The position numbers and the translations under genes were made by a program. Shown here one piece after another: positions 10,581 through 22,190 of a stretch of 64,000 nt of DNA (positions are counted from its first letter, which is position 1; every line of letters begins with the position of its first letter). The notes under the pieces are model-generated. The model did not search any database. It was not told where the DNA came from and saw only the letters and a list, made by a program, of their open reading frames with translations. This stretch comes from Triglochin maritima (Eukaryota; Streptophyta; Magnoliopsida; Alismatales; Juncaginaceae): positions 30,092,501 to 30,156,500 of the forward strand of contig OY821786.1 of NCBI GenBank assembly GCA_963682175.1, read 5' to 3'.

Positions 10581-11780
10581 ACAACAGAAGGTGTACTAGA
10601 GGAGGAGACTAAACGTAGAGAATAGATGAGGAGAGGACTCGGGTGAGGAGGGAAGAATCCCTAGAGCTAGCGTGGGTAGTGGGATCAGGAAGAAGCCTAA
10701 CTAGCAAGCACGACTCAAACAATGTAAGGCAATGGGTCCTTAGGCTAGACGACGCCTAACTTCGAGGTCACTAGCCTCGACACGTCTCACCTCCCTACAA
10801 CGAGGACCACAATGCCCAGCAAGTGATACCAGATCTGGAGATCCAGTACCTCCTACTATCGACAAGGTAGGCAACGCCGATCAGGTCATGACGGTCTCAA
10901 CTAGATTACTCTCCTAGTGCGCCCGCAATCCTAGGGCCAATGTCTACTTGCTTTTAGTTAAGGCTTTATTAAGAGTGGTTTTTGGGGCCAAGGGAAGGGT
11001 GATGAAATCCCCCACCTTATCTTTTATGGGACAACCCCTCCTTAGTAGCGATTTAATCCTAGATCTAGCAATCAATCGCTCCAATCAAACGCTCTCTCAC
11101 TCTTGTCCCGATGCACCTTACTAACTAATGCATGATCGAAACATGCATGAATGAGAGATTTGGGTGCACGTACCTCACACCAGCAATCAACAACAAAATG
11201 TAAAGAAAAGAAAAGACAAATGCATGCAAGGTCTACACATGATGCATGACCTAGATGGCAAGGAGTCTAATCTTTTGCTTTGAGTTTTATGGTCCAAGTT
11301 GATTAATGGGGGAGTGATTAATGATCTGGGAGAAAAAGAGAAGTCACAATATGCAAAATATGGCTCCCAGATAACATCATTTACAGCACTAACTACCAGA
11401 ACAAATTTTGAAGCAGGAAACCCTCACCAGGCCGCCAATTGGCGGTCTCCAACCGCTGATTGGCGGTCCGTTTGGAGCTTCTGGTCGTACCGCTGATTGG
11501 TGTATTAGGGATACAACAAAAAAATTGGAAAAAAACGTCGAATGTGTGTTAAATAATGAGTTTTTGAAGTTCAATGGGACAAAGTGTTACAAAATTAAAG
11601 CTCAAGGGAGGTAACTGTTAACTTTGAAACTTTAGGGGGCAAAATGATATCAAGGCATAGTTCAGAAGGGCAAACTGTAATTAACCCAATATATTATTGT
11701 ACATGTAGGGTACTAATTTGGCAATCCCCTAAAAGTTTCATGGACTCAATCATTGATTGGTCTAAACTTTGGGTAGTCAA
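10581..11780 (-). other. Gypsy-C leader and possible 5' LTR remnant
   Basis: No gene seen. The stretch nearest gag is purine/pyrimidine biased. Minus-strand CTGGTATCACTTGC near 10830 weakly resembles a Met primer site but is not convincing. At 11431-11480 there are CCGCCAATTGGCGGTC and CCGCTGATTGGCGGTCC, palindromes of the same kind as in Gypsy-B LTRs, which suggests LTR sequence here. Boundaries unresolved. Confidence 0.4.
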
Positions 11781-12957
11781 TAGCTTTCTCATCTCTATCA
11801 AGAGAAAATTATGCTAGATGTCGCCAAATAATAAAGATCACCACTTTTCACTATCGTATATATATATATTATATATAGCAACTATATGAGCACTCCACAT
11901 ATATTAACGAAGCATCTTATATTAGTGATAACACCCTTCTTTTGATGTTTACTTCCACTCTTTGTTCCGATTTGGAGTTGGAGCCACCAACCTGATTCTT
12001 AGGCCTCCTACTAATTGTCAAATCAAAATTTATTATATATTTTAAAGTTTATGTTGATAGATGATTGTCTTTCCAGGGTTTGCGCATGCTTACTCATGTA
12101 CGGTTTGTGCTTGTTATGGTGATTAATTCTCGTGGCTATAACAATGATATGAATAATTAATTAATCACCTATTATGCACCTATTAATCACTTGATAGAGC
12201 TCATTTAATGATGTGATATTCTTACTTCAAGTAATTAATAATCTATCAAAGTTTTAATGACTAGGTGTGAAGAAATATAGGTGTCCCTTTTGAAAACAAC
12301 TAAAGTAGAAAATATCATTATGTCTCCCTAAGTATGACCCATTAGCCCGGGAATCGGTAAAATGGGTTTACTAAAAGGTATTACACGATGCCAATACAAG
12401 GAGTCTCAATTTTACACGATTACACGACATAACGACATAACACAACACAACACGAGTTAGTATTGTAATATGATTAAATCATGTGAATAAATGAGCATAA
12501 TATTGTAATATGATTAATTAATAAACGGGGGGTCGGATATAGATTTAAAGGTCAATCACGATTAACATGATAGAGAAATGATAAATACACGATAACTAAG
12601 GGCACCTAGGTACATAAATCGAAGCTATACACGATATATTACCAAACGGATATACAGGAGTAATTGAGTATAAGCCTTATATTAATAGACCTACTATAAT
12701 ACTCTAATACCAATAACAACCACTAGGTTTTTGTCTATCACTTTACTCGCTAGGATATGATTACCATCTGTTGTTTTAATCATGTAATATATATGTAATT
12801 TTTGTACATTAAACATGTAGAACTTGTTTAATCGTGTACTAAACAAGTATATACTTGTACTTAAAAGGTAACACTTGTGTACCTACAAGTTAACACCCGT
12901 GTACCCATGCCATGTCTTAGTGTGCGACATGACATGTCTACAGTAATCATATATAAA
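11781..12957. other. AT-rich intergenic sequence, no gene seen
   Basis: This includes a TA-rich run near 11863-11880 and, at 12380-12470, repeated TACACGAT / ACACGACATAACG / AACACAACACAACACGAG words. Similar GACAAGACACGATTAACG words occur at 13910-13940 on the other side of the solo LTR. This hints at an older repeat split by that insertion, but I could not define its ends. Confidence 0.4.
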
Positions 12958-12958
12958 C

Positions 12959-13713
12959 GGTTGGAAGTTGGTTTAAATTTGTTAATGCCAGAAAAATATG
13001 GAAAAATGATCGACCGGTGTCGTTCGACCAATCTTTTGAGGAGCTTTCAGAGGTGAAAAACGGTCGACCAGTGTTGGACACTGTTTGACTGATTTTTTTC
13101 AGAAATTTTTTGGAGTTCTGGAACGGTCAACCAAAGGGGTATAACGGTCGACTAGAAAGTTGCAGAGAGATGAAGATAACCGTGGAGCGGTCGACCGGTT
13201 GGTGGCACCGGTCGACCGAATTTATGAGGAAGTGTTCCTGGTAACGGTACCGGTCAACCGGTGGAGAAATTTGGTCGACCGTCGCTCACGTTTTGCATAT
13301 TTTTCTGTACGGTTTTGAGTCTAATATTTAAGGATTTTTCACCATTTTCTTGTACACAACGTATCATTATTATTTCTGTTTGAGAGATTATGGTTAGAGA
13401 GAATTCTTGAGAGCTTTGGAGGACACGCTGCCTCCAAACTCTTGTAATCTTGGTTGTTTCTCTTGTTAGAGAAGAGAAAAAAGGAAAGGAAACCGTGGAA
13501 GATCCCCCCATGGACATAGGCACGTTGTCGAATTTTATAAAACGCGTGTGTCATGGTTGTTCTATGTGTGAGTTTGCCTATTGCTTATTTCATTCATCTT
13601 GTTTGTGTTTGTTGCTAAAGTTTGAGAGAGATGAAAGTTTTAAGTTAATTTCCGCAAATCAATATTTATATTCATAATTGACCTCAACTCTATTGTTAGA
13701 ATTTCTCCCAACA
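12959..13713 (+). repeat. Solo LTR, Copia-like, TSD TAAAC
   Basis: The block is flanked by perfect TAAAC direct repeats at 12954-12958 and 13714-13718. Its ends form an imperfect terminal inverted repeat (GGTTGGAAG at the left, TTTCTCCCAACA at the right), consistent with TGTTGG...CCAACA with the first T mutated. The 3' half has a Copia U5-like layout (GTGGAAGAT...CATGGACATAGGCACGTTG...AAAACGCGTGTG). No internal domain or second LTR is attached, so it is the product of LTR-LTR recombination. Small frames inside on both strands are not genes. Confidence 0.8.
13003..13290 (+). repeat. Cluster of about 10 GGTCGACC-like palindromes inside the solo LTR
   Basis: Examples are CGGTCGACCAG (near 13061), CGGTCGACTAG (13146), GCGGTCGACCGG (13187), CCGGTCGACCGAA (13209), CCGGTCAACCGG (13251) and TGGTCGACCGTC (13272), with weaker forms between. 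It has the same position (U3) and motif family as in the TR-GAG LTR. Confidence 0.85.
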
Positions 13714-13718
13714 TAAAC

Positions 13719-14751
13719 AATCGTATATAAATAAGCGATTCTTGTCATGTATATATAAATGGATTGGATATGAGTAAGAATCCAGAGGCACTATTATTAA
13801 ATGGGTCAATTATGAATTTGCTTGGGTTTATATACACGTATAAATGGGTCTTGTCGTGTCTACACTTTTATAAATAGATTGGATATGAGTAAGGGTCAAA
13901 AGACAAATTAGTATACGACAAGACACGATTAACGACCCTAGTCGATATCTTCGTAAATATACAAATAGATGTATATAAGAATTATTAATGAATTCTAGCG
14001 TTGTTCATAAATTACTCCTCGATCTTTTTTCTTTGTTTTTTTACAAGAAGCTATCACTACTTCTGTCATGAATAATAACCCAAAGTTTGGCTCCGAAGAT
14101 ATGTGTTATGTTGTTATGTTGGCTACAATTTTTATTACATTAAAATAAATGTTAAATTTAATGTTTGAAAGAGTACAGAAGATCAGTAAAAAAATTATGT
14201 CTTAGTTTCAATGTGTCATAAGAATATCAATGTGTGATAGCTTCAACATTAATTAGTGCTCACATATAAATGTGTTTTACGATATCAATGTGGTAACAAA
14301 TTATTAATTTACGATTTAATTTTGAAAATTTCTTCTTAGATAACACATATTTTCACTAATATTGAAGACCAACATAATTGTAGATAGGGAGAGCAGAAAA
14401 TAAATGTAATATTCGAAAACGAAATGTACAAAAACCAAATGAAATAATATACAAAGTGGGGAGATTAAAGTAAGATTTTTTTTTCAAAAATTGATAGAAA
14501 TAAATCGAATATTGTACTTAAACTAATCTATAAAAATAGAAGATTTGAAATATATCTTTAGTTTTTCCAGAAAAAAATGTAGTTCTTCAAATCTAAAAAG
14601 AAATGAAAATAATAGTTGGTGTACTTTCCTAAAACTAAAAGGACAAGAATACGAGGATTGAAGCTTCAAAAATTGCAGAAACCAACTCTTTTGCGTAAAC
14701 AAGGTGACACGTGACTTTTTTTTCTTAAACAAATATTAAAACGCCTATACA
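13719..14751. other. AT-rich intergenic sequence, no gene seen
   Basis: Direct repeats of a TGGATTGGATATGAGTAAG word occur near 13760 and 13870. No frame has recognisable protein features. Confidence 0.45.
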
Positions 14752-14759
14752 CATAAGCC

Positions 14760-14970
14760 CCGTAATTTTTATAAACAATAAAAAATCAAAATTCGAAATT
14801 TTGAAACAATTTTTTTTTCGAAATCTACTCGGATCGCCTTTCACACCCGCGATCCGTCAAATTTATAATAATAAAAAAATCACGGATCACGGGTGTGAAC
14901 CGCGATTCTTCAAATTTTTAAAACTTATTTTTTCCCACGGATCGCGGGTGTGATCCGCGATCCGTGAAAA
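14760..14970 (+). repeat. Left terminal inverted repeat with three hairpin cassettes
   Basis: It contains three GC-rich near-palindromes at 14830-14856, 14883-14907 and 14938-14964. Each has arms CGGATCGCGG and CCGCGATCCG around a 6-7 base centre (GTGTGA or TTTCACA type). Spacing between starts is 53 and 55 bases. Confidence 0.88.
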
Positions 14971-15259
14971 TAATTTTTTAAAAAAATAATTGTTTTCTAT
15001 TTTTTTTCGAAATCGTTTTTATCTGTTTTTTAATTCTTTTTCAAAATACGTTTTTAATTGTTATTATTTTCTTTTTCTTTTTTTACAAATTATTTCAACT
15101 GAACAACGATCTTTAAATTTGTGACTTTTTCATTTTTGTTTGTTTTTGTTTTTCTTTTTTATTGAAATTATTTGTAATTTTTTTTAAATCTTTTTTTTCC
15201 AAAATATGTTTTCTAATTGATATTACTTTTTTCAAAAATCAACCTCCAAATCAACTAAC

Positions 15260-16445
15260 GTTATTTTATACAATAAAAAAAATTCTTATCCAGAATAATA
15301 AATTATTTACAACTTAATATTAAACAAACACTAAAACTAATTAAAACAAAAAATTGATTATGTTGTCAAAAATTCGAAATGTGTACACTCATTACAAACA
15401 TTTTTATAGGTCGATGCAGCAAAAAATTAAAAAAATAACAACAATTACAAAACATATTTCGAAAAACAAATATACTAAAAAACAAAATAAAAATGATTTT
15501 AAAAAAAATCAAAACATAAAACACTACGACTAAAATCCTTGACTTTTTTATTTTCTTTTATTGTTTTTTATTTCTATTTTTGATATTTTAAAATTTATTT
15601 TTAATTTTTTTAATATATTTATTTTTGAAAATAAGTTTTCAAATTGTTATTATTTTTTAAGTTTTTTTAAATATTTTTGAAATATTTTCCAGAATCTACC
15701 TCCAAATCATGTGAATAACATAGCAGGTTGAAAAGTTAGGTTATTTTATACAATAAAAAAAATTCTTATCCATAATAATAAATTATTTACAATTGAATAT
15801 TAAACAAACACAAAAACTAAGTAAAACAAAAAATTGGTGAAGTTGTCAAAAATCTGTAAGGTGTACACTCGTTACAAATATTTTTGGAAGTCAATGCAGC
15901 AAAAAAATAAAAACACAATTATTATTTTTTTTAAAAATACGTGGTTAACTTAGCGTGTTGAAAAGTTTCATTATTTTATACAATAAAAAAATAAATTCTC
16001 GTATCCAGAATAATAAATTATTCACTAAAACTAATTAAAACAAAAAAATTAATGACGTTTTTAAAATCCGAAAGATGTACACTCGTTACAAACATTTAAA
16101 AAAATTAAAAACAAAATTAATTTTTTTTTTAAAATTTATAAGAATTAGAAAACTTATTTTGAAATATATATATAACATAATTAAAATGATTTTAAAAAAA
16201 TCATGTTTAAAATATTTTTTTTAGTATATTTGTTTTCAAAATATGTTTTGTAATTGTTTTTTTTAATTTAATTGTGTTTTTAATTTTTTGCGGCATCGAA
16301 CTCTAAAAACGTTTGTAATGAGTGTACCCATACGATTTTTTGACAACGTCACCAATTTTTTGTGTTAATTAGTTTTAGTGTTTGTTTAATATTTAGTTGT
16401 AAATAATTTATTTGGATAACATGTTTTTATTCTATAAAATAACCT
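15260..16445. repeat. Internal repeat of about 170 bp: three direct copies and one inverted copy
   Basis: Copies at about 15260-15430, 15740-15910 and 15970-16110 share TTATTTTATACAATAAAAAA, CAGAATAATAAATTATT, AAACAAACAC, ACAAAAAATT, GTGTACACTCGTTACAAA and GATGCAGCAAAAAA blocks in order. A reverse-complement copy lies at about 16281-16445 (TTTGTAATGAGTGTACCC, GTGTTTGTTTAATATT, TATTCTATAAAATAAC). The interior is therefore a nested inverted-repeat structure of its own. Confidence 0.78.
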
Positions 16446-16789
16446 AATTTTTCATTATCCACGTGATTTAGAGGTCGATTCTAAAAAAAATTAAAAACAA
16501 ATTTAATTTTTTGTAAAAAATAATATTAATTAGAAAACATATTTTGAAAAATAAAGATTTAAAAAAAGATTACAAATAATTTCAATAAAAAAGAAAAACA
16601 GAAATAAAAAAATGAAAAAGTCACAAATCAAAAGATCGCGGTTCAGTTGTAAATAATTTGTAAAAAATAAAAAATTTAGAAAATAATAACAATTAAAAAA
16701 CTTATTTTGAAAAAATAATAATAAAAGAACAGATAATAAATGATTCCGAAAAAAATAAAAACAGATAACATAAATATATATAAAAAAAT

Positions 16790-17000
16790 TCCACGGATCG
16801 TTATTCACAAGCGCGATCCGTGGAAAAACAATTGTAAAAATATCACGGATCGCGGGTGTGAACCTCAATCCGTGGAAGAAGAAAAATTAAAAATTTGACG
16901 GATCGCGGTTCACACCCGCGATCCGAGTAGATTTCGAATTTTTTCTTGTTCCTAAATTTCGAATTTGGAATTTTTTTATTATTATATATAAAAATTATGG
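16790..17000 (-). repeat. Right terminal inverted repeat with three hairpin cassettes
   Basis: Mirror of the left end: hairpin cassettes at 16794-16820, 16845-16872 and 16899-16925, spaced 51 and 54 bases. The outermost is followed by TCGAGTAG-like and AATTCGAAAT-like sequence shared in inverted order with 14805-14830. Confidence 0.85.
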
Positions 17001-17008
17001 CATAAGCC

Positions 17009-18709
17009 TTCCCCCAACAAATTATTATAATAAAAATATGTAGACGTGTCACAATTGCCAAAAACAAAATTTACAGCTGACCCAAAAAATATATTAGAGA
17101 GAAAATATATATCCTTAAGTATAAATATAGCCAATTGCATGCTCAATCCTCACTCTCAATAAACCAAAGCATTGCATGTAGCACAAAAATCTCCTTTTTG
17201 GTTTCATTGATTTGAATGATGGTCATCTCAAAGTGACCAAGAACATTATAAAAAAAATTACAAAAGAAACATCCAAAAGGCAATGTATTTTTAAACAAAT
17301 TGAAAGGGCACAGGGGGTCCTAAGAATCAAAGCACGGGGTAGCCATTAACAAATTAACAATAGGTCTGTATAGGTTATGTTAGGGTACCCTAACTACCAA
17401 CAATATCCAATCACATCATAGACTCCACTCTCTTCATCTCATCCATCCAGTTTTTGTGGATTTGTGTTTCCCTACTATTGCATTTGTACTTGAAGTTATC
17501 CATTTTATGTAGATCTTCAGCTTTAATTTGGTAAAATATATATATTGGTTTTTCTCTCATGATGTGTATATGTTTTTATTTGATAATGATGACTCCTTAG
17601 GCTAATTCTAGCTAATGAATATACGTCTCTTTTCATGTTATTGGTACCATTATCCATTCAAATACCTTTCGACCCGAAAATATAACCAAAGTCTCCATGG
17701 TTTGTAGTGATCTTCTATTTACCATAAGCAACGTTCAAACTTTTGAATCTAAACTTACTGCCCCCAACAAATGTTCATTAACTATTGACCGTGAAGGGTT
17801 CGAAGCTGAGGTCATTAATATATTAAGAGGATTATAACACATGCAAAACTACAATTTTATACATCAATTTTCAAAAATATCATATTTGAATTTTCATAGG
17901 TAAACTATCTAAAATATTGTTTATTATTCATGTAACTACTGAATTGAGTTGGTTTGTCGTCGACTAAAATCCGAGCTCACTTCAAATTTTAACGAACCGA
18001 ACTCAAACCTAATTTTGGACTCAATATGCTTATCAAGCCAAACTCAAGCTAACTGAGTAAACTCAATTAGGCTTCCCTCGTTGGTTGCCTCTTGGTCGCC
18101 CAACAGTCAAAGAAGAGTGTGACATATGTAAACTGAACATGATTACTAGATTGTTTGCAACAATAAGATCAGCAACTTAAGTATAAACCCCACAACCCTA
18201 AGCTCTATAACAACCCCCTCTCTCTCCACATCCATGCATACAAAAACAAAAATACAAACTCTTAAACCTTCGAGCCCATGCCTTGAGGCTGACACTACTA
18301 CTCTAAAGCTGTGCTCTAACACTTGTTGGAAAATGGAATTAAGCCAGTGCAACAAACACACAACAACCTTCACTACTTCTCTCATTTTGTTTGGGTCAAT
18401 GGCAGCACTAGTGGTAGTGAAGTAGTAGTTAATGGGGGTTATTTAGACCCTTCAAAATAGGCATCTATCTAATTTTGTTGGGCTCATGAGAACAAATGTT
18501 TGAAAAGTTGTTGGGGGTGTTTCAGAGGTTGCAGCTGTCTCTTGATTGGACATTTGGGGTCTGCGTCTGGTTTTGTTGCATGTAGGAGACACCTCTGCCA
18601 AACACAATCTTAGTTTGGGTCTTGTTGGGTTTAGTACACACCCACAAAACAGGCACCGCCTGTGCTCACTCTAGAAGAAATATTTATATATATATTACAC
18701 CTGCGATGC
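17009..18709. other. Intergenic sequence, no gene seen
   Basis: I looked at the small frames at 18146-18425 on both strands. They overlap each other, lack homology cues and splice context, and I do not support either as a gene. Confidence 0.45.
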
Positions 18710-18717
18710 ATGAACCT

Positions 18718-18958
18718 AGGGGGAGCCGACCCGGACCAGACCGGAACTGGATCAGCTCCGGACCCCGGACTGAAGACCGGACCGGTTGAGTTCAGTCCGG
18801 TCCGATCTGGTCAGGTCCGGAATCGGTTTTTATACCTTAAATTTAAAATTAAAAAATCTGGACCGGTCAGGAACAGAATTTGCTCCGGAATCCAGACCGA
18901 TTGGGTCCGGTCCAGACCGAAACCCGGACCGACCTGGCCGGTCCTTGCTCTCCCCCAC
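18718..18958. mobile_element. 241-bp hAT-like MITE rich in CCGGTCCGG words
   Basis: Perfect 8-bp direct repeats ATGAACCT lie at 18710-18717 and 18959-18966. The termini are inverted: AGGGGGAGCCGACCCGGACC at the left, and GTGGGGGAGAGCAAGGACC on the reverse complement of the right end. The body is packed with CCGGACCGG / GGTCCGGTCC words pointing both ways around an AT-rich centre. The size, 8-bp duplication and terminal inverted repeats fit a hAT-type MITE. A small open frame crossing it is fortuitous. Confidence 0.8.
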
Positions 18959-18966
18959 ATGAACCT

Positions 18967-21582
18967 CTCACCATCGCAAATATATATTACTTTTACTTTT
19001 CTTAGAGAAGTGAGAAAGAAATGGAAACATGGTAGTCTGAGGAAGGTTTAGGAATAGTCATCACTCATCGTTAAAACAAATCATTGGAAATTATGGAGTT
19101 ATGTGGCTTATATGGAAGAGAGAATCGACAATGTTAGGGTTTGAAAAAATACCAGCAAATCTCGGAGTGGTTGTTGATGGGCTGGTTTAATTATGGTTCA
19201 AAATTAAATTGAATTAATTTTGTTAAAGATTCTCAAACCGAACCAAAATGAAGTGATTTTGGTGTACAACGGTTTACTTTTGAAATCCTTATTTATTTGT
19301 CAAATAATAAAATCATGGTGTAACAACAATTATTCTTATTTATGAAAATACAAAGTGTTGTAGCAACGGTGTAACATCCTTAAAATCGTGGTCCCACAAA
19401 TGTGGTTAGTCCATGCGATATGAATATCGTCCTATAGCCACTTTAATCTTAAATACTTGAAATACTCACGATGGTGTTATAATTATATTGTAGGTTGGAC
19501 CTACCAGAGTCGTAGAGGTCCATCAAATAAAAAGAGGACACGTGGCACCCTAAATTACAAAATTTCTTTATAAACTAACATAAGTTGGTGTATTTACTGA
19601 AAGGCAAAAGGTTACGAAGGTGTGAGTGTGTGACTTGTGAGAATTAGGACGCGTTGTGTCACATTGCCCCCCTGTTACCACCTCGGCCACATCGAAGCCG
19701 AGCCAATTATAAAAAGTTCTGGACGTTTTTATAGTTAAATTTAATATCAATGGGTAGAGTGCAATTTAACCATTTATAGAAGTTTATCTCAAAGTCAAAT
19801 AGTAGTTCACAAAGGACAAAATTGGAACACAAACCCAGCATCTAAAACTGCAAGTTCTGTTCCTGAAACCAGAAGAATGCAGCTAACGAAAATCTTAGAA
19901 AAAGTACATAATTATAAATTTTATAATGTTTCAAGGGTTTATGGTGAGGAGTCAGCAAAAAGGTAGTCTTCGTCTATCTTTTTGGATCATTGGACATGGA
20001 CCATCACTTCAAATTGCAACATTATTTTCAAAATTCGCCAAACATCATTTTAAAATTAAAAATTGCAAATTTGTTGATTTCTTTCTCGTTTAAAAAAAAT
20101 GTGACTTTCGTAAAAAAATAAATAAATTAGGATTCAACGAAAATATGTCTTCCCGTGCAGTCATCTGTTCTTCAATGTCCTCTTGTCTTCTTTTCAGCTT
20201 TTCTTGAAGGGATGCACATTTGACTCACCTCAACCAAAGAAGATAAACATTATCAGACAAACCAGAATCTAAAAGAATACATTTGTTAAATTTTAAGGGT
20301 TTGTAGTCCATGAATTATATTTAGTATATATACATATATAATCCCTTTGGGCTTTCTCTAATTACTTTTATTTTAAGTTTTTGCATCATAGCAATTTCTG
20401 ATATAAATAAAAATTACAATTTTAATTTTAATAATATAAACAATTCCGCTTTCGGTAGAACTTTGGCATGTGTATCAGTGTATGATTCTCAAAATTCCAA
20501 CAAATATGTATCAGTCAATCAGTGTGTGTATATAGTGTGTGTGTAAAGTATATTATTGTTTCCTCTTCTTGCAAGTTGCATGTCATCTCATTCACATCCT
20601 TTGTAATTTCAAATGTCACATTACCTAATTGGGGTGGTTGGTTGGTTTCCAGTCAACTTGATTTACTGTCACATTATTTGAAAATCTAGTTAAAAAATAC
20701 AAATATCAGAAACATAAAATTGGGGAAGAAACACCATTAAAGCCACTTATGTTGGAGGAACACCATGGATGCATTTCTGTTAGCACTTGCTTGCAAATAC
20801 AATGTAATTATTTAAATGGAATTGGTACAATTATTTTTCAAAAAAAAACTAAACCTTTTGTCCTAGATGCAATTTACTAACAGTCCCACACCACATGAAT
20901 TTAACTCACTCTGGTCTTAATGACTTTAGTTTTGTTGGATCCGAATGATCCACCAATCTTTTGAAACTAAGACACCGTACTGAACAAGTGAACATGACAT
21001 TCTAAGGCAATGGGGTTATGTTGATGATGTGTAATGTGAACTTAACAAGTAGAAGATCATATTAGAACCCTAAAATGCAACATAACTAATGATTTTTAAT
21101 TCAACAAAACTTTTAATCCCAAACTAGAACTAATGATTTTAAATGGAAAAAGAAATTAAATCTCAAAGGCAAACTCGAAATGGAGTCTTGTTTGAACCCA
21201 TTCCCTCTCTTTCTCTTTTAGTGTTCCCTAGAAATCATGTTTCCAACCAGACCCAACAGATCCTGTCCTCATCTTTACCTTTTCCACACTATTAACTGTT
21301 CAAAAGACATGATAGTAACTTTTAAATAAAAAAACTCAAATATCAGCTACAATTTTGTGGGCTCAAAGATGCCTGAGTAATTTTAATCCACTATTCCCAC
21401 TGTGTTACAACAAGAGAAGAAAATAAGATTAAGAATAAAAAAAAACAATAACAATGTTACAATGTACATGGTTATTGAGTTGTGATCACATCAACCCACG
21501 GAAAAAAAACATGATTAATCTTGCAAAAAGAAAGACAATGAAGTCATTAGTAAGAAAATTGTGACCGACCGCCTGTTTTTCC
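18967..21582. other. Intergenic sequence with one possible exon
   Basis: Mostly AT-rich with no recognisable gene. On the minus strand 20268-20229 has a good acceptor (TATTCTTTTAG) and donor (GTGAGT) around a 40-nt open segment reading SGLSDNVYLLWL. The following 20210-20130 is also open in one frame (LQEKLKRRQEDIEEQM). These could be exons of an unrecognised gene or remnants; evidence is weak. Confidence 0.3.
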
Positions 21583-22190
21583 TTATGAATTTGACTCTGG
21601 CAACTGGATCTTGTTCAGGAACATGTTTTGAAGAGAAGTTGGCAGATTATTACAGACATGGTCTGGAAGTTTGTTGAGTTGGTTAGTGACAAGTGGCAAA
21701 ATTTGTAGTGCCTGTGTAGGACGTGCCTGTGTAGGAATCAAGGGAGCAGAATCAGACCCAAACAGATTAAGCAAAGTTTAAGTAAGCAGATGGTGGATAA
21801 TCAAAGATCATGTTATATTACTCACCTTTGGGTCAGTTAAAATGTAACTGTAGTTTCCTCCTAATGTATCTGCACGTCAAAGTAAAAATTAAAATTTGGT
21901 CAGTACATATTTACAGAAAATGTGATTTCTGAAATACCCATGTGGTGAATTTGGTAAGGGATAACTCAGGCATCCATAAATTTACCTGTTAGATAGTCCC
22001 AACTGTTGTCATCATCTGCGAAAAACTTCAAGCTCTTCTGCAATATCAAAATACTTGTAAGACAAGTTCAAACATATACAAAGAAGAAAGAAAATATGAG
22101 AGAGCATTGGAATATCATTTGATTTTAAGCGTCAGTATTAATGCATACCACACAAGAGACTGATTGGGAACTCAGATTCGTCAAATCTAT
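21583..22190 (-). CDS. Unrecognised short spliced frame, 3' end of a gene or gene fragment
   Basis: Four minus-strand segments join in phase through consensus GT/AG sites: 22190-22149, 22037-21986, 21869-21826 and 21726-21583. They encode about 93 residues ending in TAA at 21583. Recognisable stretches are IDLTNLSSQS, SLKFFADDDNSWDYL, LGGNYSYILTDPK and LPLVTNQLNKLPDHVC. The first segment is open further up to an ATG at 22223, which would give a protein of about 104 aa. The last acceptor is duplicated (CCTACACAG twice, 15 nt apart), so two in-frame splice forms are possible. It lies just downstream of the phosphatase gene on the same strand, only about 190 bp after its stop codon. I do not recognise the family; it could be a small gene, a fragment of a larger one, or part of an alternative 3' end. 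Confidence 0.4.

Larger units (their letters stand above)
4410..11200 (-). mobile_element. Degenerate Tat/Athila-like Ty3/Gypsy element, Gypsy-C (minus strand)
   Basis: On the minus strand, reading down from 10580, there are in order gag, aspartic protease, reverse transcriptase, RNase H and integrase with an H2C2 zinc finger. This is the Gypsy order. Every module is recognisable but interrupted by stop codons or frameshifts, so the element is dead. The outer limits are uncertain: I could not pair LTRs. The left (3') end may have been cut by the TR-GAG insertion at 4409, and the right (5') leader or LTR fades out between about 10850 and 11700. Confidence 0.8.
14760..17000. mobile_element. Non-coding 2.24-kb inverted-repeat DNA element with hairpin cassettes
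   Basis: Direct repeats CATAAGCC flank the element at 14752-14759 and 17001-17008 (8 bp; a 9-bp duplication with one mismatch is also possible). The ends are inverted: CCGTAATTTTTATA at the left, and CCATAATTTTTATA when the right end is reverse-complemented. The inverted similarity continues inward for about 200 bp. No coding frame has transposase features; the interior is extremely A/T-rich. Long terminal inverted repeats with a target duplication of 8-9 bp fit a MULE- or hAT-derived non-autonomous element; I cannot assign the superfamily. Confidence 0.8.

Noticed and set aside
10817..10850. Candidate primer site for Gypsy-C (minus strand CTGGTATCACTTGC)
   Set aside because: It matches the Met site only partly and no LTR end lies next to it.
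16530..16868. 112-aa minus-strand frame rich in Phe/Leu
   Set aside because: This is a translation of A/T-rich element DNA crossing a terminal inverted repeat, not a membrane protein gene.
18146..18425. Overlapping small frames on both strands, considered as a peptide gene
   Set aside because: No signal peptide, CLE or RTFL motif and no promoter context that I can see.
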